This document shows, one piece after another, positions 7,901 to 15,883 of a stretch of 21,664 nt of DNA (position 1 is the stretch's first letter; each line of letters begins with the position of its first letter). Source of the DNA: Lachnospiraceae bacterium UBA1201 (GTDB taxonomy: Bacteria; Bacillota; Clostridia; Lachnospirales; Lachnospiraceae); contig DBXX01000072.1 of assembly GCA_002309675.1 (NCBI GenBank), forward strand, positions 23,924 to 45,587, in the 5' to 3' direction. A model generated the notes under the pieces. The model did not search any database. It was not told the origin of the DNA and was given only the letters and a program-made list of their open reading frames with translations. The position numbers and the translations under genes are program-made.

Positions 7901-7955
7901 TTACGGGTCGGCCGTTTATCGGGCCGCCGGACAGATCACACTATCCGTCCCGTAA
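7901..7955 (-). promoter_or_regulatory. Foldable 5' leader of glgB
   Basis: Just upstream of the glgB ribosome binding site, TTACGGG (7901-7907) and CCCGTAA (7949-7955) form an outer stem. Two hairpins lie inside: an 8-bp stem with one G-U pair and 6-nt loop (7929-7950, GGACGGAT/ATCTGTCC in the transcript) and a 5-bp CGGCC/GGCCG stem with an 8-nt loop (7909-7926). The outer stem and the first hairpin share two bases at 7949-7950. I do not recognise a riboswitch class. I could not identify a convincing promoter further upstream (7956-8000). Confidence 0.4.
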
Positions 7956-8000
7956 AATAATCTAGAGGAAAGTATGCAACCTTCGTTTTCAGAAAATGAA

Positions 8001-8031
8001 AAGGAAACGCCGATATAGTCAGCGCTTCCTT
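8001..8031 (-). terminator. Terminator after the HAD phosphatase gene
   Basis: AAGGAAACGC and GCGCTTCCTT form a 10-bp stem with one mismatch around an 11-nt loop. On the minus strand it is followed by TTCATTTTCT. It would end the long Gld-like/ManA-PHP/HAD transcript. Confidence 0.72.
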
Positions 8032-8079
8032 CAGTATAACGCATTTTTGTGAAAATAACAAGAAGAAATTACGACCGTT

Positions 8080-8898
8080 CTAACGCACAGGCTGTGAAAA
8101 GAACATTTCACATACCAAAGCGATTCCATCGTCGTCGTTCGAGCGGGTAATAAAATTCGCAACATCCTTCACGGCCGGCTGCGCATTTGCCATAGCCACG
8201 CCCATTCCCGCATATTCGATCATGGAGATGTCGTTAAAGCCGTCCCCGCATGCGACCAGCGCATCCTTCGTATCCCCGAGTGTCTCCAACAGTCGATCCA
8301 GCGCATAGGATTTCTCGATATCCTTTGCCATGATCTCGAGGAAAAACGGCTCGGACCGCATCACGTGGAAGTTCGGCCCTAGCGCCTCCCGCATCTTCGG
8401 CTCGACCGTCGCCAGATAATCCGGCTTCTCTACCGCGATGAACTTGATGATCGGTTCATCCGTATGCTTCGACAGATCGTCGACCTTACGAACCGGCATG
8501 TGGTTGATCTTTGCTTCCAGAACGATGTATTCATTGTCCGCATATTCTGCCAGCACACTGCCCTTTTGATGCATGAGCAGCGGCGTCTTAAACTCTTTTG
8601 CGTAGTGGAACACCTTCCACAGCTCATCCGGCGCGACTTCCCGCTGGAATACGATTTCCCCGGTCGCGCAGGATACCACGCGTCCGCCGTTGAACGAGAT
8701 GATGTAGCCGCCGAAGTCCTTAAGTTTCAACTGACGGGCCAATGCGAGGATGCCGTCCATCGGTCGGCCGGAACAGAGGATGACCTTCGCTCCGTTTTCC
8801 TGTATCTTCATCAAGGCTTCGTAGGTCGCGGGCGTGATCACTTTCTGTGAATTCACCAGGGTTCCGTCCAGGTCCAGCGCTAAATATCGATAGTTCAT
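8080..8898 (-). CDS. Cof-type HAD-superfamily phosphatase
   Basis: This 272-residue cytoplasmic hydrolase probably removes phosphate from a small substrate such as a sugar phosphate or flavin nucleotide. The HAD motifs are complete: DLDGT with nucleophile D9 and D11, CSGRP with S43, a lysine near 196 in DIEKSYAL, and GDGFND (218-223). The large C2-type cap between motifs II and III is typical of the Cof/YidA group. The start is supported by AGGAG six bases upstream (4-5 base spacing depending on alignment), located inside the end of the preceding gene; only two bases separate the two genes, so translation is probably coupled to the ManA-PHP fusion. Substrate cannot be assigned from sequence, although the neighbour makes a hexose phosphate attractive. 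It is the last gene before a terminator. Confidence 0.93.
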   Translation of the reverse strand: MNYRYLALDLDGTLVNSQKVITPATYEALMKIQENGAKVILCSGRPMDGILALARQLKLKDFGGYIISFNGGRVVSCATGEIVFQREVAPDELWKVFHYAKEFKTPLLMHQKGSVLAEYADNEYIVLEAKINHMPVRKVDDLSKHTDEPIIKFIAVEKPDYLATVEPKMREALGPNFHVMRSEPFFLEIMAKDIEKSYALDRLLETLGDTKDALVACGDGFNDISMIEYAGMGVAMANAQPAVKDVANFITRSNDDDGIALVCEMFFSQPVR

Positions 8899-8900
8899 GT

Positions 8901-10733
8901 TTACTCCTCGGGAAGGTTCAGATCTTCCAAAAGATCCGCCGGTACGTATAGGCCGCCGAAGCCCTTACCGATCGCGATCTTCGGTTTATTCGCTCCGTGG
9001 AAATCCGAGCCGCCGGTGATCACGAGGCCCTTTCTCCGGGCCAGTCTCTTAACATAGTTCTCTTCTTCCGTCAAATACGTCGTGTAGACCGCCTCGATGC
9101 CATAGAGTCCCAGCTCGATCAAACGGTCGACCAGTTCTTCCAGTTCATCCTTCGAAAGCTTATAAAGCATAGGGTGCGCCAGGACCGGCCTCGCTCCCGC
9201 CATACGCAGGATCGCCATGGCCCGTTCGATCGTGATCTCCTCCTTTGGAAGGTAGCACGGGCAGCCCGGGCCGATGTATTTATCAAACGCTTCGCTTACG
9301 GAACCGATCTGGTCCGTATCCAGCAGATACCTCGCAAAATGCGCACGGGTAATGATCGCATCCTCGCCGAATTTTGCCATCAACTTCTCATACGTTATCG
9401 CAAAGCCGTGGTCTTCCAGCAGTTTCGCCATCTTTCGATTGCGTTCGATTCGGATGTTGCGGATCTTATCCAGTTCTTCCAGAAATTCCGGCTGGTTGAC
9501 ATTTACCCCATAACCCAGAATGTGTACATCCCCGCCGTTACGCGCAGAGGATATCTCGATTCCGGGGATCACGCGGACTCCGTACTTTCTACCGGCCTCG
9601 ACCGCCTCGGCAACCCCACTGACGGTGTCATGATCGGTAAGCGCGATGGCATAAAGGCCGGCCTGCGCCGCCTGCTCCACGACCTGTGTCGGCGTAAGTG
9701 TACCGTCGGATTCATTAGAATGCACATGCAGGTCGATGCATTTGCCGAAGTACCTCTCCTTCGCATCTGCATCATACGGCAAATGAGACGCGATGAGCGT
9801 CATCTCCCCATGCAGATCATAACAACCATAACCGGCCGGGATGATAAAATGATCTCCTTTTCGTATCGGCGTATCGTCGATCGTTCCGGCTCCGTCGATC
9901 ACACTCATGTTGATGAAACGTCCCCGTGTATTAAGCACTGCCGGAATGCCTTCGTTCTTTACAACGATACGATCTACCGTGAAGCATTCGCAGTCCACAA
10001 GACGCGTGATCTCGCTGTTTCCGGTCTGAATGGTTTTCAGTTCCGGGAAACTGCAAGTCTGAGGATCAAAGGGGGCCTGAATAACATCGAGGCTCTTCTC
10101 GATGTGCAGCTGCCTCGGTTTTCCGTTTTGCAGGCGGTCATAATCGTATAAACGATAGGTGAGATCGCTGCTCTCCTGGGTTTCGAGAAGCATGGTCCCG
10201 CGTTTGATCGCATGTACCGTTCCCGGTTTGATCAGGAAGAAATCGCCAGGCCGGATGGGCACCTCGCGAATGAAGTCGTTCCACCGTTTCTCTTCAATCA
10301 TGGCCCGTGCTTCCTCCTTCGAGGCTGCATTGTGGCCGATGACGATGGTCGCGCCCGGATCACAAGCCAGAATGTACCAGCACTCCGTCTTCCCGAGTGA
10401 ACCATTTTCATGCTCTTTCGCATACGCATCATCCGGATGCACCTGAATGCTCAGGTCGTCCGCGGCGTCGATGATCTTTACGAGTAAAGGAAAACGATCG
10501 CCGTTTACAAATCCGAAGAGTTGGGGCTCATGTTCCCACAGTTCGGACAGCAACCGCCCGTCATACGGCGTGCCGGGCGCGCACACCTCACAGTCCCCCG
10601 CAGGGTGCGCGCTGATCGCCCAGCATTCGCCGGTCCTTTCTCCCGGTATGGGATAGGAAAACTCCTTCCGTAAACGGTCCCCACCCCAGATCGTCTCTTT
10701 GTAGACAGGCTTTGTAAACAGCAATCGTTTCAT
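8901..10733 (-). CDS. Fusion: type I mannose-6-phosphate isomerase + PHP phosphoesterase
   Basis: The single 610-residue open frame joins two complete enzymes. Residues 1 to about 325 are a short Firmicutes-type ManA, interconverting fructose-6-P and mannose-6-P, with zinc ligands visible in QVH (Q97, H99), E117 and H174 and the motifs KPGTVHAIKRGT and QESSDLTYRLYDY; the C-terminal cupin part (RKGDHFIIPAGYG) is present. From about 331 a PHP domain of the YciV (COG0613) type begins with DLHVHSNESDGT (H336, H338, D343). It continues with LTDHD (H368, D369), GIEIS (E393), H404, H465, H520 and SDFHG (D577, H579), so the metal site looks complete. YciV-type proteins act on 3',5'-bisphosphonucleotides or RNA 5' ends. 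The linker is only a few residues. An AGGA site precedes the ATG, eight bases after the DUF4340 stop. I see no sign of frameshift or sequencing error. Confidence 0.92.
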   Translation of the reverse strand: MKRLLFTKPVYKETIWGGDRLRKEFSYPIPGERTGECWAISAHPAGDCEVCAPGTPYDGRLLSELWEHEPQLFGFVNGDRFPLLVKIIDAADDLSIQVHPDDAYAKEHENGSLGKTECWYILACDPGATIVIGHNAASKEEARAMIEEKRWNDFIREVPIRPGDFFLIKPGTVHAIKRGTMLLETQESSDLTYRLYDYDRLQNGKPRQLHIEKSLDVIQAPFDPQTCSFPELKTIQTGNSEITRLVDCECFTVDRIVVKNEGIPAVLNTRGRFINMSVIDGAGTIDDTPIRKGDHFIIPAGYGCYDLHGEMTLIASHLPYDADAKERYFGKCIDLHVHSNESDGTLTPTQVVEQAAQAGLYAIALTDHDTVSGVAEAVEAGRKYGVRVIPGIEISSARNGGDVHILGYGVNVNQPEFLEELDKIRNIRIERNRKMAKLLEDHGFAITYEKLMAKFGEDAIITRAHFARYLLDTDQIGSVSEAFDKYIGPGCPCYLPKEEITIERAMAILRMAGARPVLAHPMLYKLSKDELEELVDRLIELGLYGIEAVYTTYLTEEENYVKRLARRKGLVITGGSDFHGANKPKIAIGKGFGGLYVPADLLEDLNLPEE

Positions 10734-10741
10734 CTTAAATC

Positions 10742-12325
10742 CTATTCCAGAGCCGAAAGTACATTTTCAATATTCGACTCGATCTTTTTTCTTTCCGTAC
10801 GGTTAACGAGATATAAGATCTCTCCGTTCACCTCCAGCTGGCTGGCGTTATCATCGTATTCCAGCAGGCGGATGTGCTTTGTTTCATTCTCCCCGTAGTT
10901 CGTGAAGAATTCGTAATCCAGGATGACTTCGGCGTCTTTCTTCACCTTCTCCGGTGCCAGATACTGGTTCGCGGACAATGCTGCGAGCATCGAATAGAAA
11001 GAACGGAACGACGCTTCTTCAAATTCCTTTCCGTCTCCGAAGAAACGTTCTACCGTCTTTTCATTGCCCTTTTCATCCTTTGTGGTCTCGCGACGGATCT
11101 CGAAATCATGCTCCTTCGATTTGTAGATGAGCTTGATCCGATCAACATTTGCGATACCGATCTGCGTAGGCAGCAGGTTCATCATATTCTCCTTCGTGAA
11201 GGACTCCATGACGAAGTTCAATCCGCCCTTCTTCAGAATACGGAATACGGGACCCGTGCCGTCAAGTTGTGCATAATAATAGGTCATATCATTATAGCTC
11301 GTTTCCTTACCGACCGTTAAGCTGATCTGCTTACGTTCAAAAGGCAATGAGCCGTCGGGCTGCACTTCAATGCCGTACTTTTTGTAAGTAAGCACGATCT
11401 TCGCAGCACCGTCCTTCAGGCCGAACTCTTTCAGTTCCTCCTCCGTCGGCATGGCACGCACGCAACCTGAATACGATAGACCGGTGAGCGCCTCGCTCAG
11501 GCTTCTGCCCTTCTCGTAGTCCATGCTGTCATAACGTCCGGATGTTTCCGACGCGAAATACCAGAGACTTAAGGCCATCCGGTCGACCTGCAACAGGTCT
11601 TCGGGGTTGAAATAGCCACAGACAGGCTCTGTCTCACCCGGTTTCTGGACGGACAGACTGTAGAACTGCTGCTCCTCCAGTTCGGGGAACTTCTCGAGAT
11701 CGATATACTCGGCCAGTTCACGCACCAAGTAACTGTATAAGGTGGGACCCAGCATGTAGATATGATTATCGCCCTTCACAGCCATAAAGTAGTACGTACC
11801 GCTGGGAGACTTACTGCCGACGTAGATCTCGATCTCTTCTCCCTCGGTCGTGCGGATCTTTATGGTGTGCGCCGGATCCTTCAGACCGTACACGTCACTG
11901 TTACTCTCCAGATCATCCGAGACCGTGTTGATACTCGTGATCTGTGCTACATTATCTGCAAGGCCATTGATCAATGTCTTATTGAGATCTAGGTCCGTGT
12001 TATTCTTCCATTTCCAGTCACGAGCCTCTCCGGTCCGGATAAAGGTCTTCTCTTCACCGGAAACGCTGTCTGCCGAAATGACGGTGATCTCTTCGAGATC
12101 ATCCTTTGAAAGCGTGACCAGTTCGACCTTCTTCGGAGCCGCGGTCGTCTGCGCTGCAAGCTCTTCGAGTCGCTTTTGCTCGTTATACAGGTTCACGAAA
12201 TGAATACCTACGACGAGACCCGCGAGCAGGACCAGAATGGCAAGCGGGATCACGACCTTCATGATCTGCTTTCTCTTTTTTCTCTTTTTTCTTTCCTCAG
12301 CGGAAAGGCCCGTAAGCGTTGCCAT
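10742..12325 (-). CDS. DUF4340 membrane-anchored protein of a Gld-like ABC system
   Basis: This 527-residue protein has a very basic cytoplasmic N-terminus (ERKKRKKRKQ, 11-20), one transmembrane helix (about 22-44) and a large extracytoplasmic remainder of mixed alpha/beta character. The sequence (VSGEEKTFIRTGEARDWKWKNN..., YGLKDPAHTIKI..., GTYYFMAVKGDNHIYML) matches my recollection of DUF4340, a family regularly encoded with GldG-like proteins and ABC-2 permeases. It starts at the stop codon of the GldG-like gene (TAATG, one-base overlap), which indicates coupled translation. It probably acts outside the membrane with the GldF/GldG partners, perhaps contacting cell wall or exported substrate. 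Molecular function is unknown. Confidence 0.85.
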   Translation of the reverse strand: MATLTGLSAEERKKRKKRKQIMKVVIPLAILVLLAGLVVGIHFVNLYNEQKRLEELAAQTTAAPKKVELVTLSKDDLEEITVISADSVSGEEKTFIRTGEARDWKWKNNTDLDLNKTLINGLADNVAQITSINTVSDDLESNSDVYGLKDPAHTIKIRTTEGEEIEIYVGSKSPSGTYYFMAVKGDNHIYMLGPTLYSYLVRELAEYIDLEKFPELEEQQFYSLSVQKPGETEPVCGYFNPEDLLQVDRMALSLWYFASETSGRYDSMDYEKGRSLSEALTGLSYSGCVRAMPTEEELKEFGLKDGAAKIVLTYKKYGIEVQPDGSLPFERKQISLTVGKETSYNDMTYYYAQLDGTGPVFRILKKGGLNFVMESFTKENMMNLLPTQIGIANVDRIKLIYKSKEHDFEIRRETTKDEKGNEKTVERFFGDGKEFEEASFRSFYSMLAALSANQYLAPEKVKKDAEVILDYEFFTNYGENETKHIRLLEYDDNASQLEVNGEILYLVNRTERKKIESNIENVLSALE

Positions 12326-13746
12326 TACCGATTTCTCCTCTTATACCATACAATGAAACCGATCAGAAGCACTACGATCGGAAGAACACCGACCGTAAGT
12401 ACGAGTGCCAGGTTTCGGGTCGATGCCATGTAAATATTCTGTCCGAAATCGGTGCTCTTAGCCGGAATGCTTACGCCCCGGTCGAATGCGCACAGATAGT
12501 TCAAGCTGGCAATATAGATATCCATATTCAGCGAATTGGGAAATGCACCCAATACATTTTGTGCTGCCAGGTTCGGGGTTCCGAGCACGACCATCTTCAT
12601 CCCGCTAGCACTGTCTTCTCCAGTCAGGCCGATCGTGATCGGGCCGGAGAGGTCCGTATCCGTTTTGGATACCTTATCGTTCGTCTCATAATCAACACGC
12701 TGGAAAGCACCTGATGTCGTCTGCAAAAACGGAGTCAGTTTCAGTGTGTTTTTCTTCATCTCGGATGTATACAGACCGGTCGAAAGATAGACGAAAGCAT
12801 ACGTATTCTGGGACATTTCCTTCGTGATCGCAGCGGAAGAACTTACATTTGCAAAATATGCGAACGGCGCTTCCGGATTCTGGCAATGATCTGCCTGCTC
12901 GAAAACGACACCCTTCTTCAGTTCGATACCGCAGTATTCAAGAAGGCTTTTAAAGGTTTCCGTTTCATAGTTTTCGTAAGCACAGTCTATGAAGACCTTT
13001 CCGCCGCGATCCATATAATCACGGATCTTGTTAGCCTCATCTACCGTATAGTCTCTTGACGGCGCATTGATCAGCAAAATATCGCAATCCTCAGGTATAG
13101 AGGAGGTAGCCAGATTGAGCTCGGTCAATTCATAACTTGCCTTCTTTATTACCGACTGAATCGTGTCTCCAAGCGCGAGTTCTTCATGGCCGATCACACG
13201 GCAGATCTTCGGAATATCCTTCGCGGTCACGTAAAGGAGTGCCGAAGTTACCTCACCTTCACCATCATAATTATAGATCTCAGTCTGGCTTTGAAAGTAT
13301 TTAGCATAATCCAGATCATAAACATCCGATGCCGGAATGTATTTCATTCTGGCTTCAGAGGTAACGAGGATACTTCCGTTATCAATGGTCTCGTTTGCGA
13401 GCCCGTATTTCTTCAGAGTTGCAAAGCCGCCGTTTTTATCCAGTTCCTTCACATGGAGTTTGGAAGACAGATCATCATAGAGTGCCAGCATCTGGCTGAT
13501 GATCTGGTCCTGCTCTCCGGTCTCGCCGATCAGATAGATCGTAACATCTTCATCCAGCGAACGAACGACTTCTTTTGTCTTATCGGAGATCGAATAGAGT
13601 TTGATATCACTCATGTCATAAGCAGTCATGCCGGTGGGAAGTTTCTGCACCAGGATATTGGCCGCGACCAAAAATGCCAGGACCAATACGACCATCAACA
13701 TGCTGTAGGAACCGTGCTTTATGGACGCATTGTTTTTGTTTTCCAT
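12325..13746 (-). CDS. GldG-like ABC transporter auxiliary protein
   Basis: The 473-residue protein has a helix near each end (about 14-33 and 444-467) and an extracytoplasmic domain between them. That is the layout of GldG/ABC_transp_aux proteins, whose inner part resembles a nucleophile-hydrolase or IFT52-like fold. The segments EDVTIYLIGE, YTVDEANKIRDYMDRGGKVFIDCAYE and MKMVVLGTPNLAAQNVLG are typical. The ATG follows AGGAGG at 8 bases, and the gene starts 12 bases after the GldF-like permease. In Bacteroidota GldA-GldF-GldG form an ABC complex linked to gliding; here no other gliding or type 9 secretion gene is visible, so a different export or envelope role is more likely. Confidence 0.88.
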   Translation of the reverse strand: MENKNNASIKHGSYSMLMVVLVLAFLVAANILVQKLPTGMTAYDMSDIKLYSISDKTKEVVRSLDEDVTIYLIGETGEQDQIISQMLALYDDLSSKLHVKELDKNGGFATLKKYGLANETIDNGSILVTSEARMKYIPASDVYDLDYAKYFQSQTEIYNYDGEGEVTSALLYVTAKDIPKICRVIGHEELALGDTIQSVIKKASYELTELNLATSSIPEDCDILLINAPSRDYTVDEANKIRDYMDRGGKVFIDCAYENYETETFKSLLEYCGIELKKGVVFEQADHCQNPEAPFAYFANVSSSAAITKEMSQNTYAFVYLSTGLYTSEMKKNTLKLTPFLQTTSGAFQRVDYETNDKVSKTDTDLSGPITIGLTGEDSASGMKMVVLGTPNLAAQNVLGAFPNSLNMDIYIASLNYLCAFDRGVSIPAKSTDFGQNIYMASTRNLALVLTVGVLPIVVLLIGFIVWYKRRNR

Positions 13747-13758
13747 TATTTCATCCTC

Positions 13759-14625
13759 CTAGCTGTATCTTCTCTTCTGGATCGACTGAATGGTCAGGAA
13801 GATGAAGAATGCCGATACTGACAGATAAAGCACGATCGAAGTAACATCAAAAATATTATTTGCAAAAAGATAGAGTGTTTCACCATAAGAAACGGCACGC
13901 ATGATCTCGCCGACTGCCCCATAGAACATATCCTTGTTTACATGATAAGCGACTGCGACGCCGATACACAATACGGCGAATACGGCAAATGAAACGTAGA
14001 AGTTCTGCGTCATCTTGAAAAAGATAAAGAAAAAGATGACCGTGAATAAGATCAGAGCCACGGCATTCTTCCACTCTTCCAGCGGGACCTTCTGGGCCAG
14101 ACCGCGGAGATTTCCCAAAATGAACATGAAAGCGAATGCCAACAGAGCAGATATGATCTGGCTTTCCGTCAGCGATGAAAAGAACATACCGATCGCAATA
14201 TAGGATGCACCGACCAGGAAAAATGCCAGGATGGTCATATAGTCAGTGAGGGGATATGCGTAAGAACCGGTAATATAGATGATCGCAGGATATACGCAGG
14301 AGATCAGTACCGGAATGGCAAAAACAGCTACCATGGCCAGATATTTTCCCATCACGATCTTCCAGACACTGACAGGCGCCGTAAGAAGCAACTGATCCGT
14401 TTTGGATTTGCGTTCTTCGGAGAAACTACGCATGGTAAGAAGCGGGATCAGAGCGGACATAAACGTAGCAACTGCACAAATCGCATAGGCAAAAAAAGCA
14501 AACGGGTTTTCGATATTGTATTGGCAGAAGAAATAACCGATGAGCATAAGAAACGCCGCTACGATAAAGTAACCAAGCATATCGTCAAAAAATGATTTCA
14601 ATTCACGTTTCCATATAGCGATCAT
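13759..14625 (-). CDS. GldF-like ABC-2 permease
   Basis: This 288-residue integral membrane protein has about six to eight hydrophobic helices (approximately 18-36, 43-65, 98-118, 130-150, 156-172, 187-204, 210-228 and 261-281). The cytoplasmic loop MRSFSEERKSKTDQLLLTAPVS (starting near residue 65) is characteristic of GldF/NosY-type ABC-2 permeases. The start codon overlaps the stop codon of the ATPase by four bases (ATGA), so the two products are probably made in equal amounts and form the transporter core. The substrate is not known. The TTSPV-type loop makes the family assignment firm, although the gliding name is by similarity only. Confidence 0.92.
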   Translation of the reverse strand: MIAIWKRELKSFFDDMLGYFIVAAFLMLIGYFFCQYNIENPFAFFAYAICAVATFMSALIPLLTMRSFSEERKSKTDQLLLTAPVSVWKIVMGKYLAMVAVFAIPVLISCVYPAIIYITGSYAYPLTDYMTILAFFLVGASYIAIGMFFSSLTESQIISALLAFAFMFILGNLRGLAQKVPLEEWKNAVALILFTVIFFFIFFKMTQNFYVSFAVFAVLCIGVAVAYHVNKDMFYGAVGEIMRAVSYGETLYLFANNIFDVTSIVLYLSVSAFFIFLTIQSIQKRRYS

Positions 14626-15782
14626 GTCTCGTCTCCTCCTTCTTTCGTTTCAGCAGCCTCTTCTTCCGCCGGTTCGGCTTCGTCATCTTCTGCTTCTGTT
14701 TCGTCGTCATCCTCCTGCATTGGATCTTCCTCCATAGGCGTGACTTCAAAACTATTCGTCGCATTCTTTACTTTTTCTTCCTTCATCTGCTCCTCTTCAC
14801 GTGCGGCAAATTCCTCATCTGCCTTCGCAACGAGCTGCAGGAAGATGTCCTCCAATGTTGGAACGACACACTTAAACTGGCGCACGGGAATGCCGTCCTT
14901 CGCCATTGTCTTAAACAGCAATTCCGCCACGTCCGCATCCTTCGGGAACGTCAGGATCAACTTTGAGATGCCTTCCGGCATGTCATTACTGTCAAATTCG
15001 AATTCCGCCATCTCCTTAAACGGAGCGAGCACTTCACCTAAGCGCTCCTCGCTGCAACGGGCTTCGATCTCATAAACATCATTCACATGATAGCGAGCGA
15101 TCAGATTCTCAGGTGTATCCATGACGATCAGACGTCCATGCGCGATGATCAGGATCTCATCGCAGACAGCGCTGACTTCCTGCATGATGTGCGAACTTAA
15201 GAGGACGATCGGACGCTCTTCTTCCGGTACATCATCTCCCGAGATCGCGATCTCACGGATCAGTTTCCGGATCTCCAGGATCTGGTTCGGGTCCAGGCCG
15301 ACCGTCGGCTCATCGAGGATGATGAACTGCGGATGTCCCAAAAGCGCCTGCGCCAGGCCGACTCTCTGCCGATAACCTTTCGACAGATTGCGGATCAGAC
15401 GACGACGGTAATGATCCAAACGGGTACGCTGGATCGCGCGGGCCACCTGGTCTTTCCGCTCGGAACGCTTCACGCCCTTCAACTCGGCAACGAAACGAAG
15501 ATATTCCTCTACAGTCATATCGGGGTAGACCGGCGGAATCTCGGGCAGATAACCGATGAAGCTCTTCGCCTCTTCGGGATCCTCCATAATACTGTATTCA
15601 TTGATCCGGACATCTCCGCTCGTCGCGGCGATATATCCGGTCATTATGTTCATGGTCGTAGATTTTCCGGCACCGTTCGGTCCCAAAAAACCGTAGATCT
15701 TGCCGGGTTTTAAGGTAAAACTGATATCGTCGACCGCAGGGATCAAACCATACCGTTTTACCAGGTTTTTAACTTCGATCAA
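14622..15782 (-). CDS. GldA-like ABC transporter ATPase with acidic C-terminal tail
   Basis: This 386-residue cytoplasmic ATPase powers the GldF-like permease. Walker A GPNGAGKST (34-42), Q-loop region GYLPE (77-81), signature LSKGYRQRV (133-141), Walker B IILDEPT (154-160) and the switch histidine H198 are present. After the ATPase and a C-terminal ABC-2 accessory region (about 225-335), a low-complexity tail of roughly 40 residues, mostly Glu and Asp, closes the protein; this is longer than usual for the family. The start is a TTG at 15780-15782 with a strong AGGAGG (15791-15796) 8 bases upstream, and no ATG fits. It heads the Gld-like block, 101 bases after nspC, and overlaps the next gene. 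Confidence 0.93.
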   Translation of the reverse strand: MIEVKNLVKRYGLIPAVDDISFTLKPGKIYGFLGPNGAGKSTTMNIMTGYIAATSGDVRINEYSIMEDPEEAKSFIGYLPEIPPVYPDMTVEEYLRFVAELKGVKRSERKDQVARAIQRTRLDHYRRRLIRNLSKGYRQRVGLAQALLGHPQFIILDEPTVGLDPNQILEIRKLIREIAISGDDVPEEERPIVLLSSHIMQEVSAVCDEILIIAHGRLIVMDTPENLIARYHVNDVYEIEARCSEERLGEVLAPFKEMAEFEFDSNDMPEGISKLILTFPKDADVAELLFKTMAKDGIPVRQFKCVVPTLEDIFLQLVAKADEEFAAREEEQMKEEKVKNATNSFEVTPMEEDPMQEDDDETEAEDDEAEPAEEEAAETKEGGDET

Positions 15783-15883
15783 AGCCCTGTCCTCCTTGGT
15801 TCATATGGTGCTGTCATAATTAAACACAATAAATGTGAAATTTGTGTGAAAACCCGTCACAAAACGTTGATTTCACCTGTTTT
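15783..15883. other. Gap between nspC and the Gld-like operon
   Basis: This AT-rich 101-bp gap has several TTTCACA/TGTGAAA motifs in both orientations (15833-15860). I see no stem with a U-tract and no -35/-10 pair at proper spacing. The Gld-like genes could therefore be read from the polyamine transcript, or use a promoter too weak for me to recognise. Confidence 0.4.

Noticed and set aside
6496..7965. Plus-strand open frame of 489 residues opposite glgB
   Set aside because: It lies opposite the conserved GH13 motifs and has shadow-frame composition; no family resemblance.
7956..8000. Possible glgB promoter (TTGCAT at 7974-7979)
   Set aside because: No -10 hexamer with acceptable match lies at 16-18 bases spacing.
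15833..15883. Possible terminator after nspC
   Set aside because: Only weak GTGAAA/TTTCAC pairings without a GC-rich stem or U-tract; not enough to call transcription end.
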